Positions 36,173-43,915 of a stretch of 64,000 bases of DNA are shown here, one piece after another. A model generated the notes under the pieces. It saw only the letters and a program-made list of their open reading frames with translations, did not search any database and was not told the origin of the DNA. The translations under genes and the position numbers were made by a program. The DNA is from an uncultured Gemmiger sp. (GTDB taxonomy: Bacteria; Bacillota; Clostridia; Oscillospirales; Ruminococcaceae). The stretch is taken from positions 1 to 64,000 of the forward strand of contig CASFJO010000031.1 in assembly GCA_949295035.1 (NCBI GenBank), written 5' to 3'. Position 1 is the stretch's first letter, and each line of letters starts with the position of its first letter.

Positions 36173-36885
36173 AACTGCTGATTGTGATCCCTGCTTTCAA
36201 CGAGCAGGACAATATCGTGCGGGTTGTGGACGACCTGATCGAGCATTACCCGCAGTTTGACTATGTGGTGGTCAACGATGGCAGCCGGGACCGCACCGCG
36301 GCCCTCTGCCGGCAGCACGGCTATCGGATGATCGACCTGCCGGTGAATCTGGGCCTGGCCGGCGCCTTTCAGACCGGCCTGCGCTACGCCGCCGAAAACG
36401 GCTACGACTGCGCGCTGCAGTTCGATGCCGACGGCCAGCACAAGCCCGAGTACATCCAGCCCATGCTGGATATGCTGGAAGAAGGGGCGGATATTGTAAT
36501 AGGAAGTCGATTTTTAACTGTGCGTAAACCCCGCAATCTGCGGATGGTGGGCAGCTACCTGATCAGTTGGGCCATCCGCCTGACCACCGGGCAGAAGATC
36601 TGCGACCCCACCAGTGGGATGCGGCTGTTCAACCGGGGGATGCTGGAGGAATTCAGCACCAATCTGAACTACGGCCCCGAACCGGACACCATCAGCTACC
36701 TGATCAAAAACGGCGCCGTCGTGCGGGAGCTGCAGGTACAGATGGGGGAGCGCATCGCGGGCAAGAGTTATCTCAATCTGGTGCGCAGCGTGGAATACAT
36801 GATCAAAATGGGCCTTTCGATCCTGTTGATCCAGTGGTTCCGCAAGCGGGACACCGACAGCCCCTACGCGGAAAGGAGCGTGTGA
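36169..36885 (+). CDS. DPM-like GT2 glycosyltransferase (polyprenyl-phosphate sugar synthase type)
   Basis: 238-aa GT2 protein: LLIVIPAFNEQDNIVRVVDDL, VVVNDGSRDRT, NLGLAGAFQTGLRYA, QFDADGQHKPEYI, VIGSRF, TSGMRLFNRGM. It probably glycosylates polyprenyl phosphate. The DUF2304 protein 3 bases downstream is its usual partner in Firmicutes. An AT-rich patch with codons such as GTA ATA lies near 36490. Confidence 0.88.
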   Translation: MKLLIVIPAFNEQDNIVRVVDDLIEHYPQFDYVVVNDGSRDRTAALCRQHGYRMIDLPVNLGLAGAFQTGLRYAAENGYDCALQFDADGQHKPEYIQPMLDMLEEGADIVIGSRFLTVRKPRNLRMVGSYLISWAIRLTTGQKICDPTSGMRLFNRGMLEEFSTNLNYGPEPDTISYLIKNGAVVRELQVQMGERIAGKSYLNLVRSVEYMIKMGLSILLIQWFRKRDTDSPYAERSV

Positions 36886-36888
36886 TCC

Positions 36889-37251
36889 ATGGTGGATATC
36901 AGTTGGCAGATCCGGCTGGTGCTGGTGCTGGGCAGCCTGCTTACGGTGGCGTTCGTGCTGCGGCGGGTGCGGCAGTCCCGCATGCAGATCGATGACAGCA
37001 TCTTCTGGCTGCTGTTTGCTTTTGTCATGCTGGTGCTCAGCCTGGTGCCTCAGCTGGCTTATTGGGTGTCCAACCTGTTCGGCTTTCAAAGCCCGATCAA
37101 TGTTGTGTATATTGCAATTATATTTATACTGTTGGTGAAACAATTTTTTATGAGCATTCAACTCAGTCAGATGGATTCCAAGCTGCGGGCGCTCACCCAG
37201 AAGGTGGCTCTCAACGAGGAAAAGATCGAACAGGAAAAAGACGATTTGTAA
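36889..37251 (+). CDS. DUF2304 small membrane protein
   Basis: 120-aa protein with three predicted helices (LVLVLGSLLTVAFVLRRV; FWLLFAFVMLVLSLVPQLAYWV; VVYIAIIFILLVKQFFMSI) and a charged coiled-coil tail (LSQMDSKLRALTQKVALNEEK). DUF2304 proteins commonly follow a GT2 gene and are presumed membrane partners. Exact role unknown. Its last codon and stop form the -35 box of the next promoter. Confidence 0.85.
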   Translation: MVDISWQIRLVLVLGSLLTVAFVLRRVRQSRMQIDDSIFWLLFAFVMLVLSLVPQLAYWVSNLFGFQSPINVVYIAIIFILLVKQFFMSIQLSQMDSKLRALTQKVALNEEKIEQEKDDL

Positions 37252-37274
37252 TACCGCCGCAAATGTGGTATACT
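37246..37274 (+). promoter_or_regulatory. Promoter of the 105-aa orphan gene
   Basis: TTGTAA (37246-37251, formed by the end of the DUF2304 gene), 17-base spacer, TATACT (37269-37274) with extended TGG. Confidence 0.78.
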
Positions 37275-37312
37275 GTTGTGGACACTATAAACCGAGATGG
37301 AGCGTGATCTGT

Positions 37313-37630
37313 ATGGCGTTTGAGCCCAAACTTACCTATAAAGGCCGTCCCCTGGTCCGCAGCAAGAACGAGATCTACTACGGCAGTCTGAACGATCCCT
37401 ATGTGGTGTTTATGCAGGTGCTCACCACCAAGGAGGAGAACGGCGTGCAGGTGGCGGACAAGATCCATGTGGTGCTGCTGTCCACCAACGCATCCAAGCC
37501 CCTGCCGGAACGCATCGTGAAGCAGAGTTCCAAGTCCGGCCTGTATACGGCCCTTGAGATCGGCACCATGTGGCTGGAACGGGCGCTGAAGGAAGCCCCG
37601 GCCCCCAAGGCCGAAGCCGCCAAAAAGTAA
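37313..37630 (+). CDS. Small conserved-looking protein of unknown function
   Basis: 105 aa, not recognised. It reads as a compact soluble alpha/beta protein: MAFEPKLTYKGRPLVRSKNEI, VVFMQVLTTKE, DKIHVVLLSTN, then a helix GLYTALEIGTMWLERALKEA and an Ala/Lys/Pro tail. No Cys, no signal peptide or membrane segment. An in-frame ATG at 37265 lies inside the promoter; ATG 37313 is downstream of the predicted transcription start with GGAG further upstream. Own promoter and strong terminator, so an independent housekeeping-style gene. Confidence 0.75.
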   Translation: MAFEPKLTYKGRPLVRSKNEIYYGSLNDPYVVFMQVLTTKEENGVQVADKIHVVLLSTNASKPLPERIVKQSSKSGLYTALEIGTMWLERALKEAPAPKAEAAKK

Positions 37631-37640
37631 CCGCGCGAAA

Positions 37641-37674
37641 AAAGACCGCCGCCCGGCATCGGGCGGCGGTCTTT
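37641..37674. terminator. Bidirectional terminator between convergent genes
   Basis: Perfect 14-bp stem (37641-37654 with 37661-37674), 6-base loop; T-rich after it on the plus strand (TCTTT within the stem end) and an A run before it (37638-37643) giving a T run on the minus strand. Serves the 105-aa gene and the minus-strand membrane protein. Confidence 0.9.
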
Positions 37675-37686
37675 CTGCGTGATCAA

Positions 37687-39495
37687 TCAGTGGGTCAGGG
37701 CGCCTTCCGGCAGCGGAATACCGGCCTGCAGGTATTCGTCCTGCCGGGCGCTGAAAAGCACCGTTTCCAGCCAGGCCGTGTCCGGGTCAAAGCCCCAGTC
37801 GGTCAGCAGCCGGTCGCTTTTTTCGTCCGGGCCAAGAAATACGATGTAGTCGTAACCGTAGCAGATCGTGTCCAGATCGGGCGCCGCGTACTGGCGCTGC
37901 CAGAAATCCAGAGTGTCGGTATTGAACACATACCGGGCCACAAACTGATCGGCCCAGGCATCCACCGGCTCGCCGTTGGTGTAGAAGAGATAGTCGGCCC
38001 CCTCCGGCAGACCGTACCGGGCCTTTACATCCAGCCAGAACTGCTGTTCGCTCCGGCGGTGGTAGGTTCGGCTGTACAGGGGCGCGGTATCCCCCCAGGC
38101 CCGGGTCATGGCCAGACATACCAGAAGAGAGCCGGCAGCCGGCAGCCAGCGAACAGCCCATCGCCTCTCCGGTTGGCGCAGATACAGGGCCAGCAGCAGG
38201 CCGCCGCCTGCCACCAGCAGAGAAAAAGTCAGGGAATACCGCCCAATGCTGGCCAGCACCAGCATCTCCTCGGTGGGCATGGAAAACACATAGGTGGCCG
38301 CCAGCCCGCCGGTATAGAGCGCCAGACTGCCCGCCAACCCGGCGGTCAGGGCGGCGGCGTGCCGGCCCTTCATCCGGCCGGTGCGCCAAAACACCAGCAC
38401 CAGCAGCAGGGTCAGTGCCGGCGCGCCCCAGTACAGAACATTCTCCCAGTGAGAGAAATCCACCCAGTAGGCGGTGAACGCCTGCCAAAACCGGGCCAGT
38501 TCCTCACCGGTCTTGCCGGTGAGATTTTCCAGATAGGCGGACGCGTCCACCGCGTGCTTGCTCTCCATGCCGGCCGGGTAGACCAGCCGCACATGCCGCC
38601 CCCACAGATACCACAGCAGCACCGGCAGACCCCAGGCTGCCGCCGCGCCGCGCAGCCGGGACCCCTTTGCGCCGTCCAGTGCCAGGACCAGCGCCCCGGT
38701 CATCACCGCCAGGAACACACCGCTGTTTTTGGTGATGGCCAGAAATCCCAGGATCGGGGCGGCAAACAGCACTGCCCGGGCTGCGCGCCCGTCCCGGCGC
38801 AGCCGCAGTGCCGTCGCCAGCGCGGCCAGCGCCAGCAAAGTCAGCAGACCGTCCACCATCAGGGTGCCATAGGCGCCGCCCAGGGCAAAAACCAGCAGGC
38901 AGAACCCGCCGGCAGCCAGCGCCTGGGGCGCGGTGCGGCACAAGGCCCCCAGCGCCAGCGCGCAGGCCAGCGCCAGAAATCCCTGGGCCATGAGCATGGT
39001 GCCGTCCGAAAAGCCGACGGCGTTGCAGACAAACTTGATCCACAGAGCGGCAGCGGGGGGATAGTCTACGTACTCCACAGCGGTGTTGGCCACGTTGGGC
39101 AGCTGACCGTTGGTGATCAGGCTCTTGGCCATGATGGCCCAGTGAGCAAAATTGTCGTGCCCCTGTACCAACGCGCCCCGTAACAGCAGCACGGTCCAGC
39201 CGCAGCCCGCGGCGTATACCGCCACGGCGGGGCAGGTCAGCGGACGCAGGGCCGTCAGCCGGCCTCGGAACAACTCACGTGCCAGCAGCGCCAGGCCCCC
39301 GGCCAGCAGCAGCACCTGCACCGGCCAAAGCACGTTCAGCAGGGCCGCCAGATACAATACGCAGCCGATGGAGCAAAAACTCACCGCCGGGGCCAGAGCC
39401 AGGGGCAATTCCCACCGCCGGTGCAGCCGCAGCCACCAGCCCGCCATGCAGAGAAAAAACAGGCCGGTGCGGGCCAGCGTAAGGACAGAACTCAT
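37687..39495 (-). CDS. Polytopic membrane protein, probable GT-C type glycosyltransferase
   Basis: 602-aa protein with about ten to twelve hydrophobic helices and a C-terminal soluble part (about 470-602). The first large loop HDNFAHWAIMAKSLITNG followed by YVDYPPAAALW has the acidic/His pattern and downstream Pro pair of PMT/ArnT-like GT-C enzymes that use polyprenyl-phosphate sugars. It faces the glycan module convergently, so it is transcribed separately. GAGGT precedes the ATG. Specific function unknown. Confidence 0.75.
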   Translation of the reverse strand: MSSVLTLARTGLFFLCMAGWWLRLHRRWELPLALAPAVSFCSIGCVLYLAALLNVLWPVQVLLLAGGLALLARELFRGRLTALRPLTCPAVAVYAAGCGWTVLLLRGALVQGHDNFAHWAIMAKSLITNGQLPNVANTAVEYVDYPPAAALWIKFVCNAVGFSDGTMLMAQGFLALACALALGALCRTAPQALAAGGFCLLVFALGGAYGTLMVDGLLTLLALAALATALRLRRDGRAARAVLFAAPILGFLAITKNSGVFLAVMTGALVLALDGAKGSRLRGAAAAWGLPVLLWYLWGRHVRLVYPAGMESKHAVDASAYLENLTGKTGEELARFWQAFTAYWVDFSHWENVLYWGAPALTLLLVLVFWRTGRMKGRHAAALTAGLAGSLALYTGGLAATYVFSMPTEEMLVLASIGRYSLTFSLLVAGGGLLLALYLRQPERRWAVRWLPAAGSLLVCLAMTRAWGDTAPLYSRTYHRRSEQQFWLDVKARYGLPEGADYLFYTNGEPVDAWADQFVARYVFNTDTLDFWQRQYAAPDLDTICYGYDYIVFLGPDEKSDRLLTDWGFDPDTAWLETVLFSARQDEYLQAGIPLPEGALTH

Positions 39496-39540
39496 TTTCC
39501 ACTACCTCGCGTTTTCTTTTCGGGGCTTTTGCCGCCGAAA

Positions 39541-39575
39541 ACAAAAACGGCGCGGACACCCGGTGCCCGCGCCGT
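39541..39575 (-). terminator. Terminator after the CD1247-like gene
   Basis: 9-bp outer stem (39547-39555 with 39567-39575) extended by three inner pairs; on the minus strand it is followed by a T run (complement of the A run at 39543-39547). Confidence 0.8.
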
Positions 39576-39604
39576 CGCTGTTGTTGTGACGGGCCGAAAA
39601 CGTC

Positions 39605-40063
39605 TTATTTCTCGTCCTCGCCCTCGGCGTCGCATTCCTCGCACTCGCCGTCGCAGCTCTCAAACTCGATCTCAAAATCCGCGCCGCAGTTGGGGCAGCT
39701 CAGATCGCCGCTCAGCAGGGTGTCCTCGTCCACCACGGTGGTCTCGCCGCAGTTGGGGCAGGTGAGTTCATAGGCGGCATCCTCGCCGTCGTCCTCATAC
39801 TCGTCGTCCTCATCGTCCTCGTCGCCGTAGACCGCGCTCTCCAGGCTGTCCATATCCTCGTCGATGGCGTCCAGTTCGTCGTAGGCCTGCTCCAGATCCT
39901 CGTACACCTGGTCCATATCGTCGTCCAGTTCGGTGACCTTGGCGCACAGATCGTTCAGCAGATCGGCCATGGCGGCCAGCACCTTGCCCTCTTTGGAATC
40001 CGTGTCCAGCTGCAGGCCCTCCATCAGGCCCTTCAGATAAGCGGCTTTTTCTTTCAGTTCCAT
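39605..40063 (-). CDS. CD1247 N-terminal domain-containing acidic zinc-ribbon protein
   Basis: 152-aa very acidic protein. The N-terminus MELKEKAAYLKGLMEGLQL, KEGKVLAAMADLLNDL and a long acidic helix (VTELDDDMDQVYEDLEQA) match the clostridial CD1247-type family. A poly-Asp/Glu linker follows, then two CPNCG knuckles (CPNCGETTVV and CPNCGADFEIEF) forming a zinc ribbon, and a Cys-containing tail. Function unknown. The ATG at 40063 has AGGAGGT 7 bases upstream; longer in-frame starts lie beyond the ribosome site. Directly downstream of efp. Confidence 0.85.
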   Translation of the reverse strand: MELKEKAAYLKGLMEGLQLDTDSKEGKVLAAMADLLNDLCAKVTELDDDMDQVYEDLEQAYDELDAIDEDMDSLESAVYGDEDDEDDEYEDDGEDAAYELTCPNCGETTVVDEDTLLSGDLSCPNCGADFEIEFESCDGECEECDAEGEDEK

Positions 40064-40111
40064 TGCATGTACCTCCTGCGCGCGCAAAACGCGCTGTTTC
40101 CGGGGATCTTC

Positions 40112-40147
40112 AAACAAAACGGGGCGGCGGCGCCAGGCCGCCGCCCC
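40112..40147 (-). terminator. efp terminator
   Basis: Perfect 10-bp GC stem (40121-40130 with 40138-40147), 7-base loop, followed on the minus strand by GTTTTGTTTG. It lies between efp and the CD1247-like gene. Confidence 0.82.
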
Positions 40148-40164
40148 AAACGCGCACAAAAGGA

Positions 40165-40722
40165 TCAGGCGCGCTCCATATACTCGCCGGTGCGGGTGTC
40201 GATGCGGATCATGTCGCCCTCGTTGATGAACAGGGGCACGCGGATCTCGGCGCCGGTCTCCAGCTTGGCGGGCTTCAGGGTGTTGGTGGCGGTGTTGCCC
40301 TTGAAGCCGGGCTCGGTCTCGGTGACCTGAAGCACCACAAAGTTGGGCGCCTCAATGCCGAACACGTTGCCCTTGTAGCTCAGCACCTTGACCATCTCGT
40401 TCTCCTTGACGAATTTGAAGGAGTCGCTCAGGTCCTTCTCGTTCAGGGGCAGCTGCTCATAGGTCTCGGTGTCCATAAAATAATACAGGTCGCCATCCTG
40501 GTACAGGTACTGCATCTCGCGCCGCTCGATAAAGGCGGTGGGGAACTTGTCGTTGGGGTTGTAGCTCTTCTCGGTCACGGCGCCGGTGATCACGTTCTTG
40601 GTCTTGGTGCGCACAAAAGCCGCGCCTTTGCCCGGCTTCACATGCTGAAACTCCACGACCTGGAGCACGTTGCCGTTCTCCTCGAAGGTGACGCCGTTGC
40701 GGAAATCGCCAGCAGAAATCAT
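40165..40722 (-). CDS. efp: Elongation factor P
   Basis: 185-aa three-domain OB/KOW protein that rescues ribosomes stalled at polyproline. Begins [17 protein letters not shown]; loop KPGKGAAF places Lys32 at the tip, the position that carries 5-aminopentanol in Bacillus subtilis. The end [21 protein letters not shown] is the standard domain III signature. GGGAGG lies before the ATG, and a divergent promoter is at 40779-40807. The ymfF/ymfH genes at 48.4-51 kb, linked to this modification, are in the same window. Confidence 0.97.
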   Translation of the reverse strand: MISAGDFRNGVTFEENGNVLQVVEFQHVKPGKGAAFVRTKTKNVITGAVTEKSYNPNDKFPTAFIERREMQYLYQDGDLYYFMDTETYEQLPLNEKDLSDSFKFVKENEMVKVLSYKGNVFGIEAPNFVVLQVTETEPGFKGNTATNTLKPAKLETGAEIRVPLFINEGDMIRIDTRTGEYMERA

Positions 40723-40778
40723 AAATTGAATCCTCCCAAATATCGAATAAAGTCTTGCGCTTTGGCATATCTACAAGT

Positions 40779-40807
40779 ATTTTACCTGATGCACGGGCAT
40801 TTTTCAA
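40779..40807 (-). promoter_or_regulatory. efp promoter
   Basis: Reading the minus strand: TTGAAA (40807-40802), 17-base spacer, TAAAAT (40784-40779). The transcription start would be about 50 bases before the efp ATG. Confidence 0.72.
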
Positions 40808-40855
40808 CCCTTTTCCGGGCAGAAATGCCCGCTTTTTGCGTCAAAGCGCCGGGTG

Positions 40856-40885
40856 TTGACGCGGCGCGGCGCGCTGGGGTAAAAT
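40856..40885 (+). promoter_or_regulatory. Promoter of the MBOAT/SGNH pair
   Basis: TTGACG (40856-40861), 18-base spacer, TAAAAT (40880-40885), divergent from the efp promoter; 60 bases before the MBOAT ATG. Confidence 0.68.
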
Positions 40886-40944
40886 GGAAAGACCGGGCCG
40901 CCGTTTGCTGCGCGGCCCAACCCGGAGAAGGAGAGACGCTGCGC

Positions 40945-42384
40945 ATGCTGTTCAACTCGCTGAAATTCGCGGCCTTTTTCCCGGCGGTGACGCTGGGGTA
41001 TTTTGTGCTGCCTCACCGGCTGCGGGCGGTGTGGCTGCTGGCGGCCAGCTACCTGTTCTATATGTGCTGGAACCCCCGGTATGCTCTGCTCATGCTGGCC
41101 AGCACCGCCATCACCTGGGCCGCGGGCCTGGCCATGGAGCGCACCGCCCGCCGCAAAGCGGTGCTGGCGGCGTCGCTGACGCTGAACCTGGGCATCCTGT
41201 TCGTGTTCAAGTACGCCTCCTTCGTGCTGGAAAATGTGAACGCAGCCCTGGCGGCCTTCGGCCATGCCCCGGTGCTGGCGGGCTTTTCGGTGCTGCTGCC
41301 GGTGGGCATCAGCTTCTACATCTTTCAGGCGGTGGGGTATACCATCGACGTCTATCGCCGCCGGCTGCCCGCTGAGCGGAGTTTTCTCTATTATGCCCTC
41401 TTTGTGAGCTTTTTTCCCCAGCTGGTGGCCGGCCCCATCGAGCGCAGTACCCACATGCTGCCCCAGCTGCGCGAAAAACACCGGTTCGACTACGAGCGTG
41501 TGAAGTCCGGCCTGGTACAGATGCTGGGCGGCTACCTGGAAAAGATGGTCGTCGCCGACCGGCTGGCGCTGCTGGTGGACGCGGTCTGGCAGCAGGAGAC
41601 CCCTGGCGGCGCGGCGGCCTGGCTGGCGGTGTTTTTTTTCGCGCTGCAGCTCTACTGCGACTTTGCCTCCTACAGCGATATCGCCATCGGCGCCGCCCGG
41701 GTGATGGGCTTTGACCTGATGCGCAACTTCGACAGCCCCTACCTGGCCCCCACCCTGGGCCAGTTCTGGGACCGCTGGCACATCAGCCTGTCCAAATGGT
41801 TCCAGGATTACCTGTATATCCCGCTGGGCGGCAGCCGCAAGGGATTGGCGCGCACCTGTGTGAACCTGCTGATCGTGTTTCTGGTCAGCGGCCTGTGGCA
41901 CGGCGCGGCCTGGACCTTTGTGCTCTGGGGCGCGGCCCACGGGGCGTACAGTGTGATCGCCCGGCTCACCGCCGGCCTCCGGGCCGGGGTGCGGGCGCGG
42001 CTGGGCCTGCCGGGCTGGCTGCACCGCATTTTGAGCACCGCCTGGGTGTTTTTGTTCGTCAGCCTCGCGCTGGTGCTCTTCCGGGCGGACAGCCTGCCCG
42101 CGGCCGGGCGGATGTTCGCCGGCCTTGTGCGCTGGGATACACCGCTGGACTGGTCTGCCCTGGGGCTGGACCGGCCGGATTTCATTGTGGCGCTGGCGGC
42201 TGTCGCGGTGCTGTTTGTCTTTGATCTGCTGCGCTGCACGGGCGGCCCGGTGCGGGACCGCTTCCTGGCCCGCCCGCTGTGGATGCAGTGGCCGGTGCTT
42301 CTGGCCGGCCTGTTGGCGCTGGCGGTGTTCGGCATGTACGGCGAGGGCTATGTGGAACAGCCCTTTATCTATTTTCAGTTTTGA
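40945..42384 (+). CDS. MBOAT family membrane O-acyltransferase (AlgI/DltB-like)
   Basis: 479-aa polytopic enzyme that passes acyl groups across the membrane to a surface polymer. Begins MLFNSLKFAAFFPAVTLGYF, as AlgI-like proteins do. PVGISFYIFQAVGYTIDVYRR, FFPQLVAGPIER, FASYSDIAIGAARVMGFDL, FWDRWHISLSKWFQDYLYIPLGG and the catalytic His in LVSGLWHGAAWTFVLWG are present. The apparent reading frame continues upstream to 40063 by chance; ATG 40945 follows AAGGAG and the promoter. Works with the SGNH protein downstream. Probably O-acetylates a wall glycan. Confidence 0.93.
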   Translation: MLFNSLKFAAFFPAVTLGYFVLPHRLRAVWLLAASYLFYMCWNPRYALLMLASTAITWAAGLAMERTARRKAVLAASLTLNLGILFVFKYASFVLENVNAALAAFGHAPVLAGFSVLLPVGISFYIFQAVGYTIDVYRRRLPAERSFLYYALFVSFFPQLVAGPIERSTHMLPQLREKHRFDYERVKSGLVQMLGGYLEKMVVADRLALLVDAVWQQETPGGAAAWLAVFFFALQLYCDFASYSDIAIGAARVMGFDLMRNFDSPYLAPTLGQFWDRWHISLSKWFQDYLYIPLGGSRKGLARTCVNLLIVFLVSGLWHGAAWTFVLWGAAHGAYSVIARLTAGLRAGVRARLGLPGWLHRILSTAWVFLFVSLALVLFRADSLPAAGRMFAGLVRWDTPLDWSALGLDRPDFIVALAAVAVLFVFDLLRCTGGPVRDRFLARPLWMQWPVLLAGLLALAVFGMYGEGYVEQPFIYFQF

Positions 42385-42398
42385 AAGGAGGGGCGCCC

Positions 42399-43865
42399 AT
42401 GCTGCGCAACCTGCCCCGGCCGCTGCGTCTGGCTGCCCGACTGACGGTGTTCTGTCTGCTGGCGGCGCTGCTGTTCTGGTACGCCGACGCGGTGCTTACC
42501 GAAAAATCCAGCACCTTCTGGGGCCTGTATGACGAGCCGCGGGACAGCATTGACGTGCTGTATGTGGGCGGCAGCCACGCCAATGCTGCCATCTCCCCGC
42601 TGCAGATCTACCAGCAGCAGGGGTTCACCGGCTATGTGGCCTACAGCTGGAGCCAACCCATCTGGACCAGCTACTACTACATCAAAGAGGCGCTCAAGAC
42701 CCAGGACCCGCAGGTGGTGGTGCTGGATACCTTCGGCCTGGTCTACGGCAACACCTACATCGAGGCCCCGCTCATCGACGCCACCAGCGACCAGTTCAGC
42801 CCCCGGATCAAACCGGGGCTCAACCGGCTGCTTCTCACCGTGGCCATGAGCCGCTGCCAGGTGACCCACAAACCCTTTTACCAATACAATTCGATGCTGC
42901 AGTTCCATACCCGGTGGAAATCCCTCACCGCCCAGGACTGGACCTGGCCTTTTGTGAGCCATGAGAACCTGGGCAAGGGATTTGGCCCCATCTACACCAC
43001 CGAGGTGTTTCAGCAGAGCCAGCCCGCCGCCATCACCGAGCAGGCGGGCTACGCCCCGGCGGAGGAATATCTGTACAAGATCATCGAGCTGTCGAACAAA
43101 GAGGGATTCCAGCTGGTGCTGGTGGACCTGCCCTACATCGCCACCGGGACCGAGTACGGCATCTACGCCCGCGCCCGGCGCATCTGTGAAGAGAACGGGG
43201 TGCCCTATCTCAGCTATCTGCTGGACGAGACCGCCGCCGAGGCGGGATTTGACTACGGCACGGATATGGCCGAACATGCCCACGTAAACTATAAAGGGGC
43301 GGCCAAACTCAGCGCGCATCTGGGAGCCTGGCTGGCCGAACAGTACGATCTGCCCGACCGCCGGCAGGACGCGGCCTATGCCCGCTGGGGCGAACTGGCC
43401 GAGGCGGAGCGCCGGGACCTGCAGGACGGGGATCTGGCCATGACCCACGACCCGCTGGCACTGCTGCGGAAAGCAATGGACGAGCGGTATCTGCTGGTGG
43501 TACAGACCCAGGGCGATTTGACCGGCGCGGACGGCGCGGCCCTGGCCGCGGCTTTCGACGCCGTGGGGATGGACGGCGGCATTTTTGCCAGTTCCACCGC
43601 CCATGCTCTCTATGTGTTTGAGGGCGGGGAGAGGCTATACGGCCGGACAGCCGAGGGGGAGCCTCTGACCTATACCTGGACCGACGGGACCCATACCGTG
43701 GAGGCCGACAGCCGTCCGGACGGCGCGTCCTGCCGGCTGGACGGGGAGGAGATCGGCCGCGACCGGCCCGGCGTGAACATCGCGGTGGTGGACCGGGAAA
43801 CGGGAGAGCGGGTGCAGAGCATCAGTTTCAGTACCCTGCACGGATACGCCGCCTTTACCGCCTGA
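42399..43865 (+). CDS. SGNH-like (DltD/AlgX-type) partner of the MBOAT acyltransferase
   Basis: 488-aa protein with one N-terminal membrane anchor (AARLTVFCLLAALLFWYADAVL) and an extracytoplasmic catalytic domain. VLYVGGSHANAAISP carries the nucleophile Ser in a GxSH-like block; the C-terminal Asp/His pair fits MAEHAHVNYKGAAKLSAHL. The last 130 residues are an extra domain with repeated beta pattern. Typical second gene of MBOAT operons that completes acyl transfer onto the polymer outside the cell. ATG 42399 has AAGGAGGGG 8 bases upstream. Confidence 0.83.
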   Translation: MLRNLPRPLRLAARLTVFCLLAALLFWYADAVLTEKSSTFWGLYDEPRDSIDVLYVGGSHANAAISPLQIYQQQGFTGYVAYSWSQPIWTSYYYIKEALKTQDPQVVVLDTFGLVYGNTYIEAPLIDATSDQFSPRIKPGLNRLLLTVAMSRCQVTHKPFYQYNSMLQFHTRWKSLTAQDWTWPFVSHENLGKGFGPIYTTEVFQQSQPAAITEQAGYAPAEEYLYKIIELSNKEGFQLVLVDLPYIATGTEYGIYARARRICEENGVPYLSYLLDETAAEAGFDYGTDMAEHAHVNYKGAAKLSAHLGAWLAEQYDLPDRRQDAAYARWGELAEAERRDLQDGDLAMTHDPLALLRKAMDERYLLVVQTQGDLTGADGAALAAAFDAVGMDGGIFASSTAHALYVFEGGERLYGRTAEGEPLTYTWTDGTHTVEADSRPDGASCRLDGEEIGRDRPGVNIAVVDRETGERVQSISFSTLHGYAAFTA

Positions 43866-43915
43866 TCGCGAGAAAACCGGCTTTTGGCAGGCGACAGATA
43901 AGGAGAAGAAACTCT

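Noticed and set aside
40063..42384. 773-codon frame suggesting an N-terminal fusion to the MBOAT protein
   Set aside because: The first 294 codons lie antisense to efp and include its promoter; homology, promoter and ribosome site all place the start at 40945.
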